From positions 1 to 7,786 of the forward strand of contig WFVP01000054.1 in NCBI GenBank assembly GCA_015491595.1: a stretch of 7,786 nucleotides of DNA, read 5' to 3'. The stretch is from Anaerolineales bacterium. Its GTDB lineage: Bacteria; Chloroflexota; Anaerolineae; Anaerolineales; DRMV01. A program made the position numbers and the translations under genes. This document shows positions 7,055-7,786 of the stretch, piece by piece (the stretch's first letter is position 1; every line of letters begins with the position of its first letter). The notes beneath the pieces are model-generated. The model was not told where the DNA came from. It saw nothing but the letters and a program-made list of their open reading frames with translations, and ran no database searches.

Positions 7055-7083
7055 TATATGGTCCAGCGTCAGGAAAACGTCAG
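7055..7083 (-). promoter_or_regulatory. Possible sigma70-type promoter of the protease gene
   Basis: On the minus strand CTGACG (7083-7078) stands 17 bp from CATATA (7060-7055); TATAGT overlaps the latter. This is a modest match to TTGACA/TATAAT at a fitting distance upstream of the start codon and downstream of the previous gene's terminator. CTGACG recurs 11 bp further on (7072-7067), about one helix turn away, and could be a regulator half-site or chance. Confidence 0.35.
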
Positions 7084-7085
7084 AA

Positions 7086-7142
7086 GGAAAAAACGGCGCC
7101 CTCGCTGACGGTCCGAGCCGCCGGTTCCGGGAGGGCGCCGTT
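7086..7142 (-). terminator. Intrinsic terminator of the small membrane-protein gene
   Basis: Arms 7092-7103 and 7131-7142 are perfect 12-bp complements (AACGGCGCCCTC / GAGGGCGCCGTT) separated by a 27-nt loop rich in G and C. On the minus strand the stem ends in six T's (complement of 7088-7093). It lies about 80 bp past the stop of the 104-aa gene and insulates the protease gene from it. Confidence 0.85.
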
Positions 7143-7219
7143 CTCATCCCGGGCAGCCGGGGGAGGAGCGCCACCCATCGCCTCCTTCCCCGAGCCGACC
7201 TCTGCGGGGAAAGTCCCCC

Positions 7220-7534
7220 TCAGTCGTCCATCCAGGGGGAACCTTCCTGCGGGGTGAAGGTGGTCGGCGTCGGGGTCCCCGAAAGCGTCGGGGAAGATGA
7301 CTGTCGCCGGAAGTAGAACCACACACCCGCGGGGAGGAACCAGGGCACCAGGGACAGACACAGGAAGACCAGCCCCATCGCAGGATTCACCGTACCCGCA
7401 GAACTCGTGCCTCCCAATTCGGCCTCATACGTGGCGCCTCCGGTGAAAGCCGCCAAACCGAAGAAACAGCAGGCCAGGGACGGACAGGCCGCGACCAGGC
7501 TTGAAACGCCAAGCCAAAGGGTTCGATTGGACAT
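7220..7534 (-). CDS. Small membrane protein of unknown function with two predicted helices
   Basis: The 104-residue product has two hydrophobic segments, about 6-30 and 51-75 (MGLVFLCLSLVPWFLPAGVW), joined by a short polar Gly/Ser/Thr loop. A basic turn FRR (74-77) follows the second helix, and the tail is Ser/Thr/Pro-rich and acidic at the end. The basic residues after helix 2 suggest that the tail is cytoplasmic and, with two helices, the N-terminus too. The ATG at 7534 has AGGAGG seven bases upstream, and an intrinsic terminator lies downstream, so it looks like a real, separately transcribed gene. I do not recognise a family. Three Cys in the first segment (17, 22, 23) are noted without an assigned role. 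Confidence 0.7.
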   Translation of the reverse strand: MSNRTLWLGVSSLVAACPSLACCFFGLAAFTGGATYEAELGGTSSAGTVNPAMGLVFLCLSLVPWFLPAGVWFYFRRQSSSPTLSGTPTPTTFTPQEGSPWMDD

Positions 7535-7587
7535 GGGACAACCTCCTCACCAAGGGGTTTGTCAACCACCTCATTCGTCCGGGAAAA

Positions 7588-7638
7588 GGTAAAGAAAACG
7601 GAGTCCGTCCGCGGGGGAGCGCGCCTGCGAACGGACCC
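7588..7638 (-). terminator. Probable intrinsic terminator of the gene entering from the right
   Basis: On the minus strand GTCCGTTCGC (7636-7627) pairs with GCGGACGGAC (7612-7603), with one G-T wobble and a 14-nt loop. Two more outer pairs are possible, and CGTTTTCTTT follows. It sits about 30 bp after the stop codon of the partial reading frame at the right edge. Confidence 0.5.
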
Positions 7639-7666
7639 ACCGCGCACCAAACACCTCATGAAGCCT

Positions 7667-7786
7667 TCACGTCTCGCGGGATGGAAAAGGGGGGACCGGG
7701 GCGGCCCAGGTCCAGGGGCCCTCAGGACCCCAATGGACCCGAGCCTTGGCTACCCAGGTCCCCGTTCCGCCGCGACGACGGCACAC
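7667..7786 (-). CDS. Possible C-terminal end of a gene entering from the right edge
   Basis: On the minus strand one frame is open from the window edge to a TGA at 7669-7667, giving 39 residues that include 'TWVAKARVHWGPEGPWTW'. The other two minus-strand frames have stops inside the same stretch. A probable terminator lies about 30 bp downstream, and the next gene on that strand starts after a good ribosome site, so a gene end here is sensible. The fragment is too short to recognise. A plus-strand frame from ATG 7658 is also open to the edge but lacks a ribosome site. Confidence 0.4.
   Translation of the reverse strand: MCRRRGGTGTWVAKARVHWGPEGPWTWAAPVPPFPSRET

Noticed and set aside
5291..7108. 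A 605-codon open frame on the plus strand opposite the protease gene
   Set aside because: It mirrors the protease coding sequence, which has a catalytic triad, PDZ domain, signal peptide, ribosome site and terminator. The plus-strand translation is Arg/Gly/His-rich with no recognisable domain; long antisense frames are common in GC-rich DNA.
7560..7565. Minus-strand TTGACA as a -35 box for the small membrane-protein gene
   Set aside because: A -10 box at normal spacing would fall on or after the ribosome binding site, and no TATAAT-like sequence is there.
7658..7786. Plus-strand open frame from ATG 7658 to the right edge
   Set aside because: There is no ribosome site and the product is Gly/Pro/Arg low complexity; the minus-strand frame with a terminator after it explains the region better.
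1..7786. CRISPR array, tRNA or rRNA genes, or prophage genes
   Set aside because: No spaced direct repeats of CRISPR type, no cloverleaf or rRNA-like stretch, and no phage-type proteins were seen; the repeats present are the fold-back element, short tandem units and terminators.

Overview
The window is GC-rich bacterial DNA with dense gene packing, ATG starts and good Shine-Dalgarno sites. Lipoproteins with Thr/Pro linkers, an SH3-like lipoprotein and a lipid-anchored HtrA-type protease together resemble Chloroflexota (Anaerolineae-type) genomes. That assignment is an inference from gene style; no rRNA or marker gene is present to prove it.

Left half, + strand (1-4942): five genes lie head to tail and look like one operon. 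They are the C-terminal end of a MacA/HlyD-type membrane fusion protein, a MacB/LolD-type ABC ATPase, a MacB/FtsX-type permease, a phytoene desaturase/RetSat-type FAD oxidoreductase whose start overlaps the permease stop by 8 bp, and an SH3-like lipoprotein. The first three form a tripartite-type export or lipoprotein-handling module in which ATPase and permease are separate proteins. The oxidoreductase probably acts on a polyene or isoprenoid lipid. Its link to the transporter is suggested only by the overlap and shared direction.

Convergent junction (4943-5323): this 381-bp stretch has no gene. One base after the lipoprotein stop codon begins an 8-bp target-site duplication, which flanks a 256-bp fold-back, MITE-like element (4952-5207) with an exact terminal inverted repeat, long degenerate inverted arms and a 20-bp perfect central palindrome. 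An 11-bp tandem duplication and a strong minus-strand terminator follow.

Right half, - strand (5324-7786): three genes are read right to left. The first is a 562-aa lipid-anchored trypsin-like protease (HtrA/DegP type) with a PDZ domain and an extra C-terminal domain. Next is a 104-aa two-helix membrane protein, and at the edge the last codons of a possible gene entering from the right. Each is followed by a plausible intrinsic terminator, so they are probably separate transcription units.

The most notable item is the fold-back element with its duplicated target site, apparently non-coding and inserted precisely between two convergent genes.
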